Program-made: the position numbers and the translations under genes
In this document: positions 28,418 through 37,835 of the stretch, one piece after another
Layout of the letters: every line of letters begins with the position of its first letter
Position numbering within the stretch: position 1 is the first letter of the stretch
Notes under the pieces: generated by a model
Seen by the model: only the letters and a program-made list of their open reading frames with translations
The model's database searches: none
What the model was told of the DNA's origin: nothing
Assembly (NCBI RefSeq): GCF_024752025.1
Contig: NZ_JANTPU010000001.1
Coordinates: forward strand, 744,001-808,000
Direction: 5' to 3'
DNA length: 64,000 bases
Source of the DNA: Pseudidiomarina sp. CB1
GTDB lineage: Bacteria > Pseudomonadota > Gammaproteobacteria > Enterobacterales > Alteromonadaceae

Positions 28418-28977
28418 GCTACCCCCTGCAGCTCATCAATGTCTTTGCGTTCCGCTCGCAGCTCAGCGAGTTGCGGCCAGGGTTGACCATAATGCTCGGC
28501 GAGTAGGCGAGCAAAACGCTCCGCACGTGCGGGTAATCCGCTGACCAAGTAATCACATAGTTGGTCATGCACCGCTTGGGTGAACGCTTCACGATCCACG
28601 TCACACCCACCAAGATTATCAACGCTCACTTGAAAAGGTACGCCAGCGCAACGCGAGAATAGCCATTCAAGGGCTTGCGGCTTGCGTTCCACTTTTTCAA
28701 ATTGCGCTTGTTGTGAAGCATCGCGGCCATCGGGTTCGTACCAGTAGCCATAATCTTCCAGTTGGCGGCGTTGCGCGCCAGCGATACACCAGTGGGCAAT
28801 CTCATGCAGCGCTGAAGCAAAAAATCCGTGGGCAAATATAATTTGGTGATCTTCGGTTGCGTTTGCTGCAGGCCGATACCATGGCTCATCGTCACCGGCG
28901 ACTAGTACGGTACGATAATCTTGATAGAAACAACGATGAAAAAGCTCGATAAGCGTCGAATAATGTCTACTACTCAT
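28414..28977 (-). CDS. epmC: Elongation factor P hydroxylase EpmC (YfcM)
   Basis: Hydroxylates the beta-lysylated lysine of elongation factor P, the last step of the EpmA/EpmB/EpmC pathway that helps ribosomes through polyproline. It has 187 residues. The probable metal site HEIAHW (58-63) is followed by CIAGAQRRQLEDYGYWYEPDGR, the YfcM signature. I took ATG 28977; upstream sequence in frame lacks homology. It sits 14 bp after aroC and overlaps the kinase-like gene by 4 bp. Its presence implies that the genome also carries epmA and epmB, which are not here. Confidence 0.92.
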   Translation of the reverse strand: MSSRHYSTLIELFHRCFYQDYRTVLVAGDDEPWYRPAANATEDHQIIFAHGFFASALHEIAHWCIAGAQRRQLEDYGYWYEPDGRDASQQAQFEKVERKPQALEWLFSRCAGVPFQVSVDNLGGCDVDREAFTQAVHDQLCDYLVSGLPARAERFARLLAEHYGQPWPQLAELRAERKDIDELQGVA

Positions 28978-28991
28978 AATCCTTTCGCTGC

Positions 28992-30065
28992 TTACTTGCC
29001 GTTTTGCGCACGTTGACGTAGCCAATGGTCAACAATGACGAGTGCCGCCATCGCTTCTACGATCGGAACGCCACGAATGCCGACACAGGGGTCGTGACGA
29101 CCGCGCGTGACTACTGTTTGCGGCTGATTGAAGCGGTCGATGGTCTGCCCCGGCTTGGTGATACTTGAAGTCGGCTTAAACGCCACTTCGGCAATGACGG
29201 TCTGCCCACTGCTAATGCCACCAAGCACACCGCCAGCGTGATTACTTAAAAAGCCGTCGGGGCTGATTTCATCACGATGCTCACTCCCGAGTTGACCAGC
29301 TGCGGCAAAACCATCGCCGATACTTACGGCCTTCACCGCATTGATACTCATCAGTGCTTTTGCTAAATCAGCATCAAAGCGATCAAACACCGGCTCACCT
29401 AAACCTGCAGGGACTCCGGTCACTTCCAATCGCACCCTGGCACCCACCGAATCACCTTGCTTGAGCAAGTCTTTCAGGTACTCACCGGCGGCTTCAGCAA
29501 CTGTTGCACTCGGCATAAACAAAGGATTTTCATGCACCTGCTGCCAGGCAAAATCAACGCTATCACGAGCAATACTGTGCGGACCAATTTGCATAACGCC
29601 AGCGAAAAATTCGATACCAAACTGTTCTTTTAACAGTTTTCGAGCAATAGCTCCGGCTGCTACGCGCATTGCGGTTTCGCGAGCAGATGAACGTCCCCCC
29701 CCGCGATAGTCACGGAAACCGTACTTTTTGTCATAAGTAAAGTCGGCATGGCCGGGCCGGTAAAGGTCCTTGATAGCCGAATAATCTTTACTACGTTGGT
29801 CGGTGTTTTCGATCATCAAGCCAATCGGCGTGCCGGTGGTGCGGCCTTCGAATACGCCTGACAAAATACGTACTTGGTCGGCCTCACGGCGGGCTGTAGT
29901 GTAACGACTTTGGCCCGGTTTACGACGATCGAGCTCATACTGTAAATCAGCTTCACTCAACTCCAGCCCCGGCGGGCAGCCGTCAATGATTGCGCCCAGT
30001 GCTGGGCCATGACTCTCACCAAAGGTAGTGACTCGAAAAAGTTCACCAAAACTATTACCGGGCAT
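28992..30065 (-). CDS. aroC: Chorismate synthase
   Basis: Last shikimate-pathway enzyme; removes phosphate from EPSP to give chorismate, using reduced FMN. It has 357 residues. Family signatures are present: [18 protein letters not shown] near 16-33, the [19 protein letters not shown] segment near 122-140, and [15 protein letters not shown] near the end. It follows prmB by 22 bp, the same neighbour order as in E. coli. Its product feeds the trp operon 3 kb away on the other strand. Confidence 0.97.
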   Translation of the reverse strand: MPGNSFGELFRVTTFGESHGPALGAIIDGCPPGLELSEADLQYELDRRKPGQSRYTTARREADQVRILSGVFEGRTTGTPIGLMIENTDQRSKDYSAIKDLYRPGHADFTYDKKYGFRDYRGGGRSSARETAMRVAAGAIARKLLKEQFGIEFFAGVMQIGPHSIARDSVDFAWQQVHENPLFMPSATVAEAAGEYLKDLLKQGDSVGARVRLEVTGVPAGLGEPVFDRFDADLAKALMSINAVKAVSIGDGFAAAGQLGSEHRDEISPDGFLSNHAGGVLGGISSGQTVIAEVAFKPTSSITKPGQTIDRFNQPQTVVTRGRHDPCVGIRGVPIVEAMAALVIVDHWLRQRAQNGK

Positions 30066-30087
30066 AGAAGATCCTAAGTGCTAAAGG

Positions 30088-31002
30088 TTAAAAACTGGCT
30101 TGATGCTCCAGCAATTCTTGTCTTGTCAGTAAGAATACGCCATCACCACCGCGTTCGAAAGACAACCAAGTAAATGGTACTTCTGGATACAACTCCATCA
30201 TGTGAACCATCGAGTTACCAACTTCACAAATCAGAATGCCGTGCTCGGTAAGATGGTCTGGTGCTTCACGCAAAATGGTACGAACCAAGTCAAGACCATC
30301 CTCACCGGCGGCAAGGCCTAACTCAGGTTCATGATGAAATTCTGCCGGTAAGTCAGCCATGTCTTCTGCATCCACATAAGGTGGATTGGTCACAATCAAG
30401 TCGTAGCGTTGGTCGGGTACCGCACTGTAAAGATCAGAAACCATTGGGAACACCCGATGCTCTAACTGATGGGCCGCAATATTCTCTTCCGCAACCGTCA
30501 GCGCATCAGCTGAAATATCTAACGCATCCACTTCAGCATCAGGGAAAGCATAAGCACACGCGATCGCAATACACGCACTGCCCGTGCACAGATCAAGTAT
30601 GTGCTGAGGCGGTTGACTTAACCAAGGCTGGAATTCATTTTCAATCAGTTCAGCAATCGGCGAGCGCGGGATCAATACCCGTTCATCAACTTTGAACGGC
30701 AGCCCTGCAAACCAAGCTTCACCGATCAAATATGCCGCTGGTTTACGCGCTTCAATCCGTTGCTGAAGCAATTGTAAAAACTGCGCGCGCTCTGCCTGCG
30801 TCATCGTCGCACGACGAAAAGCATCCAATTGCGCAAGGTCAAGATGGAGAACATGTGCCAATAGCACCTGGGTCTCGGTATCGGCATTATCGGTACCATG
30901 CCCAAAGAATACCTCAGCACTGTGCAGGCACGTTATCCCCCAGCGCCAGAAGTCTTCAATAGTGGTTAAATGTTCAGTAGTGGTTTCAGCAAACTGCGTC
31001 AA
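30088..31002 (-). CDS. prmB: Ribosomal protein L3 N5-glutamine methyltransferase
   Basis: SAM-dependent methyltransferase that modifies a glutamine of ribosomal protein L3. It has 304 residues. The SAM-binding LDLCTGSACIAIACA lies near 137-151, and the catalytic NPPY motif is in IVTNPPYVDAEDM. An N-terminal helical domain with TETQVLLAHVL and LIPRSPIAELIE is shared with PrmC; the position next to aroC favours PrmB. It lies between sixA and aroC on the same strand with short gaps. Confidence 0.94.
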   Translation of the reverse strand: MTQFAETTTEHLTTIEDFWRWGITCLHSAEVFFGHGTDNADTETQVLLAHVLHLDLAQLDAFRRATMTQAERAQFLQLLQQRIEARKPAAYLIGEAWFAGLPFKVDERVLIPRSPIAELIENEFQPWLSQPPQHILDLCTGSACIAIACAYAFPDAEVDALDISADALTVAEENIAAHQLEHRVFPMVSDLYSAVPDQRYDLIVTNPPYVDAEDMADLPAEFHHEPELGLAAGEDGLDLVRTILREAPDHLTEHGILICEVGNSMVHMMELYPEVPFTWLSFERGGDGVFLLTRQELLEHQASF

Positions 31003-31032
31003 CGTGGTTCTCCACTCGGATAAAGAAATAAA

Positions 31033-31554
31033 TTAGGCAGGCTCGGCAACCGCCATACGTTCAAATGTACCTTGCATAGCATCAGCGTTAAGCGTGAGTT
31101 CAGCGATACCCGCCGTTGGAAACAAGATGGGCTCCATGCGCGCATCGAGCTCAGCGACCAAATAACTTACAAATGGCATGTGTGAAACTAGGGCAACATG
31201 ATGTGTTCCGTGTCCGCGGCGTTGCAGTTGCACAAAGAGCCAATCGGCAAACTGCTGCGCATTACCTTCCGGCGTAATATCGGCACAATCAAGTTGCTCC
31301 GCTACTTTCACCTGCTGCGTCAGAATCGCGGCAGTTTGTCGAGCTCGAACATAGGGGCTAACTAATAGCCAATCGAGTTTTTCAACGCCCTGCTCGGCAA
31401 GACATTGTTGCAACCATTGCGAATTCATGACCACTTCTTGTTCACCGTACGGGCTTAGTGGTCGAATGGCATCGCCTTGCAGCGCTTGCGCGGGCATCGC
31501 CTCACCATGGCGCATAATGTACAACTTCACTTGCTTAAAGCTTTGCTGTTTCAC
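31033..31554 (-). CDS. sixA: Phosphohistidine phosphatase SixA
   Basis: Histidine-phosphatase superfamily protein of 173 residues. The catalytic motif MRHGEA contains His16. VSPYVRARQTA in the middle and VSHMPFVSYLVAEL near 125-140 supply the second Arg and His. SixA removes phosphate from histidine phosphotransfer domains or PTS components. It starts at GTG 31554, which overlaps the rnfH stop as GTGA, so translation is probably coupled. It runs in the ratA-rnfH-sixA-prmB-aroC-epmC operon. Confidence 0.9.
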   Translation of the reverse strand: MKQQSFKQVKLYIMRHGEAMPAQALQGDAIRPLSPYGEQEVVMNSQWLQQCLAEQGVEKLDWLLVSPYVRARQTAAILTQQVKVAEQLDCADITPEGNAQQFADWLFVQLQRRGHGTHHVALVSHMPFVSYLVAELDARMEPILFPTAGIAELTLNADAMQGTFERMAVAEPA

Positions 31555-31910
31555 TCTACATCACCATCGGTATTCTCAACGCGGCGACGACGTCCACCGG
31601 TGACGGGGTCGGCCCGACCATCATCCTTCGCTTGTTCAGCACGTTTGCGCCGAATTGCTTTGGGATCAGCGATCAAAGGCCGATAGATTTCGATACGGTC
31701 GCCGTCGCGTGGTTCATGTTCCAACTTGACCGCCTTACTCCAAATACCGACTTTTTGCTCGTTTAGATCGATTTCAGGAAAGTAACGGGTAATTTGTGAC
31801 TGCGAAATACAATCCGCCACAGATGTTCCTTTGCGGACCCGCAACGGAATGATCTGCTGCCGCTCCGGAGTAGCATAAGCAACTTCGATCTGGATCTGGT
31901 CTTGGCTCAT
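31551..31910 (-). CDS. RnfH/RatB-family ubiquitin-like protein
   Basis: A 119-residue beta-grasp protein of the RnfH family. IEVAYATPERQQIIPL opens it, followed by VGIWSKAVKLEHEPRDGDRIEIYRPLIADPKAIRRKRAEQ, which is the family signature. A basic, probably disordered tail (GGRRRRVE) ends it. Despite the name, no role in the Rnf complex is established; it is nearly always next to ratA, as here (adjacent, no gap). Function is unknown. Confidence 0.9.
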   Translation of the reverse strand: MSQDQIQIEVAYATPERQQIIPLRVRKGTSVADCISQSQITRYFPEIDLNEQKVGIWSKAVKLEHEPRDGDRIEIYRPLIADPKAIRRKRAEQAKDDGRADPVTGGRRRRVENTDGDVE

Positions 31911-32348
31911 TTAGGGAGTCCCGTAAACCTGTTCCGCACGCTTTACAAAAGCATCCACCATGCGGCTTTGTAATTCATTGAAGATATTACCAAATGCTAA
32001 ACCAAGCAAGCGATTGGCAAATTCAAACTCGAGTTCCAAAATAATCTTGCAAGCATTTTCATCCAAGGGTTGGAAACGCCAACCACCACGCAAATAACGA
32101 AACGGCCCATCGACTAATTCCATACCAATGCGGTGCGGTGGCTCAAGTGTATTACGGGTAGTAAACGATTTCCCGACCCCAGCTTTACTAATATCTAAAC
32201 GGGCGACTTTCGTTTGCTCAGCCTGCTCCAGAACTTGCGCCGAACGACAGCCAGGCACAAACTGCGGATAACTTTCAATATCATTGACCAACGCATACAT
32301 CTGTTCATCGCTATAGGGCACTAATGCGCTTCGTTCAATGCTGGGCAT
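31911..32348 (-). CDS. ratA: RatA-type SRPBCC (START-like) protein
   Basis: A 145-residue START/SRPBCC-fold protein. It begins [13 protein letters not shown], with [21 protein letters not shown], and ends in a long amphipathic helix ([21 protein letters not shown]). In E. coli RatA is reported to bind 50S subunits and block 70S formation; its relatives (COQ10 type) bind coenzyme Q. Either role remains possible. It is divergent from smpB with a 136-bp gap, the arrangement found widely in gammaproteobacteria. Confidence 0.9.
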   Translation of the reverse strand: MPSIERSALVPYSDEQMYALVNDIESYPQFVPGCRSAQVLEQAEQTKVARLDISKAGVGKSFTTRNTLEPPHRIGMELVDGPFRYLRGGWRFQPLDENACKIILELEFEFANRLLGLAFGNIFNELQSRMVDAFVKRAEQVYGTP

Positions 32349-32471
32349 ACCGATTCCTTGCCTTCCGTTAAAATGCCCGCATGATACCGTAATTTCAGGG
32401 TGTGATCATCCATTCTCAATTGTCCTATGGGTTTCTCTGCAGAAACGAATTTTCTTTTACTATTGGATGCG

Positions 32472-32477
32472 TATAAT
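32472..32477 (+). promoter_or_regulatory. Perfect -10 box close to the smpB start
   Basis: TATAAT lies only 7 nt upstream of the smpB ATG, so initiation at the normal distance would fall on or near the start codon. There is no convincing -35 at 17 bp. Confidence 0.5.
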
Positions 32478-32484
32478 AGCCGCC

Positions 32485-32964
32485 ATGAGCAAAGCAAAAT
32501 CCCCCGCAAATTCAGGAACTATCGCGCTTAATAAAAAAGCGCGCCATGAGTATTTCCTGGAAGATAAATTCGAAGCTGGTATTGCCTTACAAGGCTGGGA
32601 AGTCAAAAGCATCCGCGCCGGCAAGGTGAATATCGCTGACACATACGTCATCGTCAAAGACGGTGAAGCTTACCTATTGGGTGCGCAAATTCAGCCTTTA
32701 CTGTCAGCATCTTCGCATGTGGTCTGTGACCCAGAGCGTACACGTAAGCTGCTGTTGAAAAAGCGCGAGTTAGACAAGTTGATCGGTGCTAGTGAACGTG
32801 AAGGCTATGCCATTGTCGCTACCGCCATGTATTGGAAGCGTCATTTAGTGAAGCTTGAAATCTATCTGGCCAAGGGTAAAAAATCACACGACAAGCGCGA
32901 CACCATCAAAGAGCGGGATTGGCAACGACAAAAATCTCGCATCTTGAAACATAGCGTACGTTGA
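32485..32964 (+). CDS. smpB: SsrA-binding protein SmpB
   Basis: Binds tmRNA and delivers it to stalled ribosomes for trans-translation. With ATG 32485 it has 159 residues. [23 protein letters not shown] and [19 protein letters not shown] are typical, and the tail [25 protein letters not shown] is the conserved basic end that enters the decoding centre. No ribosome site is evident. The tmRNA gene ssrA is not next to it; the trp operon follows instead. Confidence 0.95.
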   Translation: MSKAKSPANSGTIALNKKARHEYFLEDKFEAGIALQGWEVKSIRAGKVNIADTYVIVKDGEAYLLGAQIQPLLSASSHVVCDPERTRKLLLKKRELDKLIGASEREGYAIVATAMYWKRHLVKLEIYLAKGKKSHDKRDTIKERDWQRQKSRILKHSVR

Positions 32965-32983
32965 TTTTTTTACTTTGGACGGG

Positions 32984-33012
32984 TTGACAGCCTGCCGTTG
33001 TCCCCGTAAATT
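32984..33012 (+). promoter_or_regulatory. trp operon promoter
   Basis: TTGACA (32984-32989), a 17-bp spacer and TAAATT (33007-33012), placed 52 bp upstream of the leader peptide. No clear TrpR operator like that of E. coli was seen; AAGTT-N7-AACTT just downstream is a weak candidate. Confidence 0.75.
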
Positions 33013-33064
33013 AGCTTCGAAAGTTATTAGACAACTTCTTTTTTGGATTAAATTGAGTAACGTG

Positions 33065-33130
33065 ATGAACACCTTTGTACCAGCGCAAGCTACACAATCA
33101 GCACAGTGGTGGTGGCATTTCCCGAACTAG
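33065..33130 (+). CDS. trpL: trp operon leader peptide
   Basis: A 21-residue ORF with three consecutive Trp codons (TGG x3 at 33107-33115) shortly before its TAG stop. It is preceded by the trp promoter and followed by a terminator hairpin before trpE. A ribosome slowing at the Trp codons when charged tRNA-Trp is scarce would prevent attenuator formation. It is too short for routine ORF calling and is easily missed. Confidence 0.93.
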   Translation: MNTFVPAQATQSAQWWWHFPN

Positions 33131-33172
33131 CGGGCGATGCATCTGTGCGTGTTTACACGTCGATTCATGAGA

Positions 33173-33199
33173 AACCCGCTGCATCAGCGGGTTTTTTAT
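33173..33199 (+). terminator. trp attenuator
   Basis: The stem AACCCGCTG/CAGCGGGTT (33173-33181 and 33185-33193) with a CAT loop runs into TTTTTA. A competing antiterminator can form between AGCGGG at 33129-33134, which overlaps the leader stop codon, and CCCGCT at 33175-33180. This is the standard layout of a ribosome-mediated attenuator. Confidence 0.9.
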
Positions 33200-33237
33200 T
33201 GCCCGCGCAGTCATTAAACAACGACAAGGGCAAAAAA

Positions 33238-34842
33238 GTGCATTTTGAAAATCAACTAGGCTACTACCAGACGTTGCACATGCAACTTCCGTACAGCGCA
33301 ACAACGCAGCAACTGTTTGCGACCTTGTGTGGCCATAAGCCGCACACATTGCTGCTTGATTCAGCCGAAATTCAGTCGCGCCAACACCTTAAAAGTCTGT
33401 TAATGACACAAGCGTCACTGCAAATCACCTGTCGTGCACAACAGGTCACCTTGCGCGCATTAACAGCCAACGGTGCCCAATTATTACCCTTCATGGCGCA
33501 ACAACTTGCACCCTATGCCAAGTGCACTGGCGATAGCGATAGCCTGCAGTGTGATTTCAATACTGTAACTAATCAGGATATCGACGAGGTGCAACGCCTG
33601 CGGCAAGCATCAACAGAACACGTATTACGTATTTTGCAACAACAGCTCAAGCCGTTGGCGGCGAGTCACGAACATGACTTTGCGCTGTTTATCGGTGGCG
33701 TGTTTGGCTATGACTATATTGCCAGTATGGAAGATTTACCTGAGGTTCCTACTGGTGCAAATAGCTGCCCAGATTATCAGTTTTACCTTGCCGAAAGCTT
33801 GGTTGTGCTCGATCACCAAGCACAAACAACAGAATTGCTTGCAACCCTTCTCAGTGGTCCGGAATCGGCCAATTATTACCCGCGAATTGCGGCGCAACTT
33901 GGCGCAATTGCAGCACACTGCCAACTACCGGCATTGCCGGCGGCCAACCACGTGACGACCGCGCCCAAGAACGTTTCGGTGAGCGCCTCACCAAGCCGCG
34001 AAACATACGCCAGCTGGGTGCAGGAACTGCAAGAGCACATTGCCGATGGGGATATTTTTCAGGTGGTTCCGTCACGTCAGTTCAGCTTAGCCTGTCCCGA
34101 TAGTTTGGCGGCCTACCAACAGCTAAAAGCAAGCAACCCGTCGCCGTACATGTTCTACCTGCAAAGCGACGACTTTGTGTTATTCGGCGCATCACCGGAG
34201 TCTGCGCTCAAGTACACCGCGCAGACGAATCAAGTTGAGCTTTACCCTATTGCCGGGACGCGGCCGCGGGGGAAAAACAACGATGGCAGTATTAATCCAG
34301 ACTTGGACAGCCGTTTGGAACTTGAACTTCGCTGTGATCAAAAAGAGTTAGCCGAACACCTCATGCTGGTCGACTTAGCGCGCAACGATCTCGCACGCAT
34401 CGCTCAACCGGGTACGCGCTACGTTGCTGACCTGTTGCAAGTCGATCGCTATTCGCATGTTATGCACTTGGTCTCACGGGTGGTCGCGCAATTGGATGAT
34501 GAGCTTGATGCGCTCCATGCCTACCGTGCTTGTATGAACATGGGCACCTTGGTGGGTGCACCGAAAGTAAGTGCTGCTCGGCTCATTCGCCACTACGAAC
34601 AGCAGCGCCGCGGTAGCTATGGCGGCGCTGTTGGCTACCTTAATGGTCGCGGTGATATGGATACCTGTATTGTTATTCGTTCCGCCTTTGTTAAGGACGG
34701 AGTGGCTCACGTCCAGGCTGGCGCAGGCGTCGTCGCTGACTCGGTCGCGGAAGCGGAAATCGCCGAAACAGAAAATAAGGCGCGCGCTGTGATCGCCGCT
34801 ATCCAAGCAACGTACTCAAGTGAAACGGAGACGCAGGCATGA
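33238..34842 (+). CDS. trpE: Anthranilate synthase component I
   Basis: Converts chorismate plus ammonia to anthranilate with TrpG. It has 534 residues from GTG 33238, which has AAGGG 7 nt upstream; reading further upstream would cross the attenuator. The N-terminal LLLDSAEIQS is the Trp feedback-inhibition site. The C-terminal chorismate-binding domain has FQVVPSRQF, SPYMFYLQ, GTRPRGKN, LVDLARND, and the final GGAVGYLNGRGDMDTCIVIRS. The stop overlaps trpG by 4 bp (ATGA). Confidence 0.96.
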   Translation: MHFENQLGYYQTLHMQLPYSATTQQLFATLCGHKPHTLLLDSAEIQSRQHLKSLLMTQASLQITCRAQQVTLRALTANGAQLLPFMAQQLAPYAKCTGDSDSLQCDFNTVTNQDIDEVQRLRQASTEHVLRILQQQLKPLAASHEHDFALFIGGVFGYDYIASMEDLPEVPTGANSCPDYQFYLAESLVVLDHQAQTTELLATLLSGPESANYYPRIAAQLGAIAAHCQLPALPAANHVTTAPKNVSVSASPSRETYASWVQELQEHIADGDIFQVVPSRQFSLACPDSLAAYQQLKASNPSPYMFYLQSDDFVLFGASPESALKYTAQTNQVELYPIAGTRPRGKNNDGSINPDLDSRLELELRCDQKELAEHLMLVDLARNDLARIAQPGTRYVADLLQVDRYSHVMHLVSRVVAQLDDELDALHAYRACMNMGTLVGAPKVSAARLIRHYEQQRRGSYGGAVGYLNGRGDMDTCIVIRSAFVKDGVAHVQAGAGVVADSVAEAEIAETENKARAVIAAIQATYSSETETQA

Positions 34843-35450
34843 GCACGGCACGCATTATTTTAATCGATAATATTGATTCCTTTAGCTACAACTTGGTCGA
34901 CGAATTGCGTCAACTTGGCTACCCGCTAAAGGTCTATCGCAATACGGTTTCGCTAAAAACCATTCAAACTGAACTTGAACGTTTCGCGGGGCCGCAACTT
35001 ATTTGTTTGTCACCGGGGCCGGGCCATCCGCGCCAAGCAGGCAACTTAATGGACGTCATTGACTATGCTCGTGGACGTTATCCACTGCTCGGTATCTGCT
35101 TAGGTTTTCAAGCGTTGCTCGAGACTTATGGCGCAAAAGTGCAACGGTGCGGCGAAACCTTACATGGCAAGAGCTCTGCTATCCGCTGTCAGTCCCATGC
35201 CGTTTTTGCTGAGTTACCCAATCCTCTGGTGGTCGCTCGTTATCACAGCCTTGCGGGTTATGACTTACCCGACGAAATTGAAGTTCTCGCAGACGTCGAG
35301 GCCGCCGGACAAGTCATTCCTATGGCAGCCTATTTCCCGAGCCACCATGCGGTCGGCTTTCAATTTCACCCAGAATCTATCTTAACTGGGCGCGGCACAC
35401 AGTTGCTCGCGCAAAGTGTCAACTATCTACTTACCACGGAGCCGCAGTAA
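34839..35450 (+). CDS. trpG: Anthranilate synthase component II (glutamine amidotransferase)
   Basis: Class I glutamine amidotransferase, 203 residues, supplying ammonia to TrpE. The nucleophile Cys87 is in GICLGFQAL, and the His-Glu pair is in FQFHPESIL near the end; the early IDNIDSFSYNLVDEL is typical. It is not fused to trpD, unlike in E. coli, which supports a non-enteric gammaproteobacterium. It overlaps trpE (ATGA) and trpD (TAATG). Confidence 0.96.
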   Translation: MSTARIILIDNIDSFSYNLVDELRQLGYPLKVYRNTVSLKTIQTELERFAGPQLICLSPGPGHPRQAGNLMDVIDYARGRYPLLGICLGFQALLETYGAKVQRCGETLHGKSSAIRCQSHAVFAELPNPLVVARYHSLAGYDLPDEIEVLADVEAAGQVIPMAAYFPSHHAVGFQFHPESILTGRGTQLLAQSVNYLLTTEPQ

Positions 35451-36454
35451 TGGAAGTCATCAAACAACTACTCGCTGGTGAGAGCCTCTCACTTGAGGTA
35501 ACCGAGCAACTCTTTGATCGACTCGTCAAAGGTGAACTCAACGAAATTCAAATCACCGCTCTACTTACCGCCATGAAGATGCGCGGTGAACAGCCGCAAG
35601 AAATGGCCGGCGCAGCCTTGGCTTTGCGCCGTGCGGCAAAGTCTTTTAAACGACCGGAGCGCTTAATTGTGGATAGCTGCGGCACTGGTGGTGATGGCAG
35701 TAACACCATTAATATCTCGACGACCGCAGCACTCGTCGCTGCGAGCATGGGGTTGACCGTCGCTAAACATGGTAATCGCAGTGTATCGTCGCGGTCCGGT
35801 TCAGCCGATGTGCTTGAGAGCTTAGGTTTGTCAGTTACCCAAGATCCGGAAATCGCAGCTGAACAACTTGATCGCTTTAATTTTTGTTTTCTGTTTGCAC
35901 CGCATTACCACCCCGGCATTCGTTACGCTATGCCCGTGCGCCAAACATTGAAAACCCGAACGCTATTTAATCTGCTTGGCCCACTGGTGAATCCGGCCAG
36001 TCCTGACGTACAACAGTTGGGAGTGTATGACCCAGCATGGTTACGCCCACTTGCAGAAACCCTGCGCTTATTAGGATGTCAGCGAGCGATGGTCGTACAT
36101 GGTTCGGGCCTTGATGAAATCGCTTTACACGGCACCACACAAGTGGTCGAATTACGCGATAATGAACTGCATGAATACCAACTTAGTCCTGCGGACTTTG
36201 GCGTTGCACAAGCGCCAGTAAGCGCGTTACGTGGCGGCGACGCCGATTTTAATGCCGCCGCCCTGATCAAAGTTCTCTCCGGCGAGGCGCCGGTAGCTCA
36301 ACGTGATGCGGTTGCCATTAGTACCGCCGGTTTACTTTACTTAGCCGGCCACTATGCAACTTTACAAGCAGCCACCCAAGCGGTCATTGCCCACCTGGCA
36401 AGTGGTAAAGCCATGCAACACTTGCAGCAGTTACAGGAGTTTAATCGTGGCTAA
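35450..36454 (+). CDS. trpD: Anthranilate phosphoribosyltransferase
   Basis: Joins anthranilate to PRPP. Length is 334 residues. The PRPP-binding GTGGDGSNTINIST is near 78-91, with KHGNRSVSSRSGSADVLE following it, and the metal-site region and HGSGLDEI later. It starts one base into the trpG stop and overlaps the trpCF start by 8 bp, so the operon is translationally tight. Confidence 0.96.
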   Translation: MEVIKQLLAGESLSLEVTEQLFDRLVKGELNEIQITALLTAMKMRGEQPQEMAGAALALRRAAKSFKRPERLIVDSCGTGGDGSNTINISTTAALVAASMGLTVAKHGNRSVSSRSGSADVLESLGLSVTQDPEIAAEQLDRFNFCFLFAPHYHPGIRYAMPVRQTLKTRTLFNLLGPLVNPASPDVQQLGVYDPAWLRPLAETLRLLGCQRAMVVHGSGLDEIALHGTTQVVELRDNELHEYQLSPADFGVAQAPVSALRGGDADFNAAALIKVLSGEAPVAQRDAVAISTAGLLYLAGHYATLQAATQAVIAHLASGKAMQHLQQLQEFNRG

Positions 36455-37835
36455 AAGTATTTTAGACACCATTGTTACGCGCCGTCGCGAGCGTCTTGTT
36501 GAACTTGCGCAGCACTACTCTGAAGCTGCCTTACGGGCAACCTTGCGTCCGAGCACGCGAAGCCTTGCTACCGCTTTGGCCAAGCCGCGCAGCAGCTTTA
36601 TTCTAGAGTGTAAAAAGGCATCACCGTCGAAAGGGTTGATTCGCGAGCAGTTTCATCCAGTCCAAATTGCCCAGACGTACGTGCGTTACGCCGATGCAAT
36701 TTCGGTACTCACCGAGCCCGACTTTTTCCAAGGTGACTTCGCCTATTTAAGTGCGGTAAGCGCTAGTGTTGACGTGCCCGTTTTATGTAAAGACTTCATT
36801 ATTGAGCCCTTGCAAGTCTTGCTTGCTCGCCATTTTGGTGCCGACGCTATTTTGCTCATGCTATCGATCCTCGACAACGAACAGTATCGACAACTCGCAA
36901 ACTTAGCAGCTGAACTGCAACTCGACGTGCTTACTGAAGTAAGCAATGAAGAAGAGATGGCCCGGGCGAAACAGCTTGGTGCTACCATCATCGGCATCAA
37001 TAACCGAAACCTGCATGATCTTAGTGTTGATCCGCAGCGTAGCAAAACACTGAGTAAGTTGGCGCCGCAAAATGCCTTACTCGTGGCCGAGTCAGGCTAT
37101 GCCAACAACGAACAAGTACGGGACAGCGCGCCTTTTGTCGACGGCTTTTTAATCGGAAGTGCGCTAACCGCACAAGCCAATATCGATCAGGCCTGCCGCG
37201 AGTTGGTGTACGGTAAGCACAAAGTTTGTGGGCTCAGCAAACCACAAGATGCAATGGTCGTGCGCGCAGCGGGCGCAGCCTATGGTGGACTCATTTTCGT
37301 TCCCTCATCGCCGCGTGCGGTAACCGTTTCGCAAGCAGCGGAACTTATCGCTACCGAACCGCAATTAGCATGGGTAGGAGTGTTTGCCGATCAACCACTG
37401 GACGACATCGTGGCGAGCGCCAAGGAGCTGCAACTTCATGCGGTGCAACTCCACGGCCATGAAGATGTTGATTATGTGGCGCAATTACGTCAGGCGCTGC
37501 CCGCAACAGTGGAGATTTGGCGCGCGTTATCAGTTGCCCAACCGTTTCAACTGCCAGCGATTGGAGCTGACTTCTATTTGCTTGATAACGTTAGTGGTGG
37601 CAGCGGACAACAGTTTGATTGGGAGTTATTAAGTGAGCTCACCGAGGACGAGCGGCAACGCTGCATTCTCGCTGGCGGTTTAGGGCCTGCAAACTTGGTT
37701 GCGGCGCAAACGACCGGGCTGACACGATTTGATTTTAATTCACGCCTTGAACGCAGCAAAGGCGACAAAGATGCAGGTTTAATTCTGCAGCTCTTTCAAC
37801 ACATTCGACAGTATGGGAAAACAAACCATGAGTGA
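36447..37835 (+). CDS. trpCF: Bifunctional indole-3-glycerol phosphate synthase / phosphoribosylanthranilate isomerase
   Basis: A fusion of 462 residues. TrpC domain (1-~255): [59 protein letters not shown] and VAESGYANN. TrpF domain (~258-462): [44 protein letters not shown] and [13 protein letters not shown] 36447 has AGGAG upstream and overlaps the trpD stop by 8 bp. TrpC closes the indole ring; TrpF does the preceding isomerisation. The fusion is common in gammaproteobacteria. Confidence 0.95.
   Translation: MAKSILDTIVTRRRERLVELAQHYSEAALRATLRPSTRSLATALAKPRSSFILECKKASPSKGLIREQFHPVQIAQTYVRYADAISVLTEPDFFQGDFAYLSAVSASVDVPVLCKDFIIEPLQVLLARHFGADAILLMLSILDNEQYRQLANLAAELQLDVLTEVSNEEEMARAKQLGATIIGINNRNLHDLSVDPQRSKTLSKLAPQNALLVAESGYANNEQVRDSAPFVDGFLIGSALTAQANIDQACRELVYGKHKVCGLSKPQDAMVVRAAGAAYGGLIFVPSSPRAVTVSQAAELIATEPQLAWVGVFADQPLDDIVASAKELQLHAVQLHGHEDVDYVAQLRQALPATVEIWRALSVAQPFQLPAIGADFYLLDNVSGGSGQQFDWELLSELTEDERQRCILAGGLGPANLVAAQTTGLTRFDFNSRLERSKGDKDAGLILQLFQHIRQYGKTNHE

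Noticed and set aside
31551-31910. Link between the RnfH gene and the rnf operon
   Set aside because: The name is historical; the gene is 25 kb away and its constant neighbour is ratA, not rnf.
31911-32348. ratA-rnfH as a toxin-antitoxin pair
   Set aside because: The operon is a conserved housekeeping arrangement; RnfH is not an established antitoxin and nothing in the sequence suggests a plasmid-like module.
32965-33064. tmRNA (ssrA) next to smpB
   Set aside because: The gap is only about 100 bp and holds the trp promoter; no tRNA-like ends or tag sequence.
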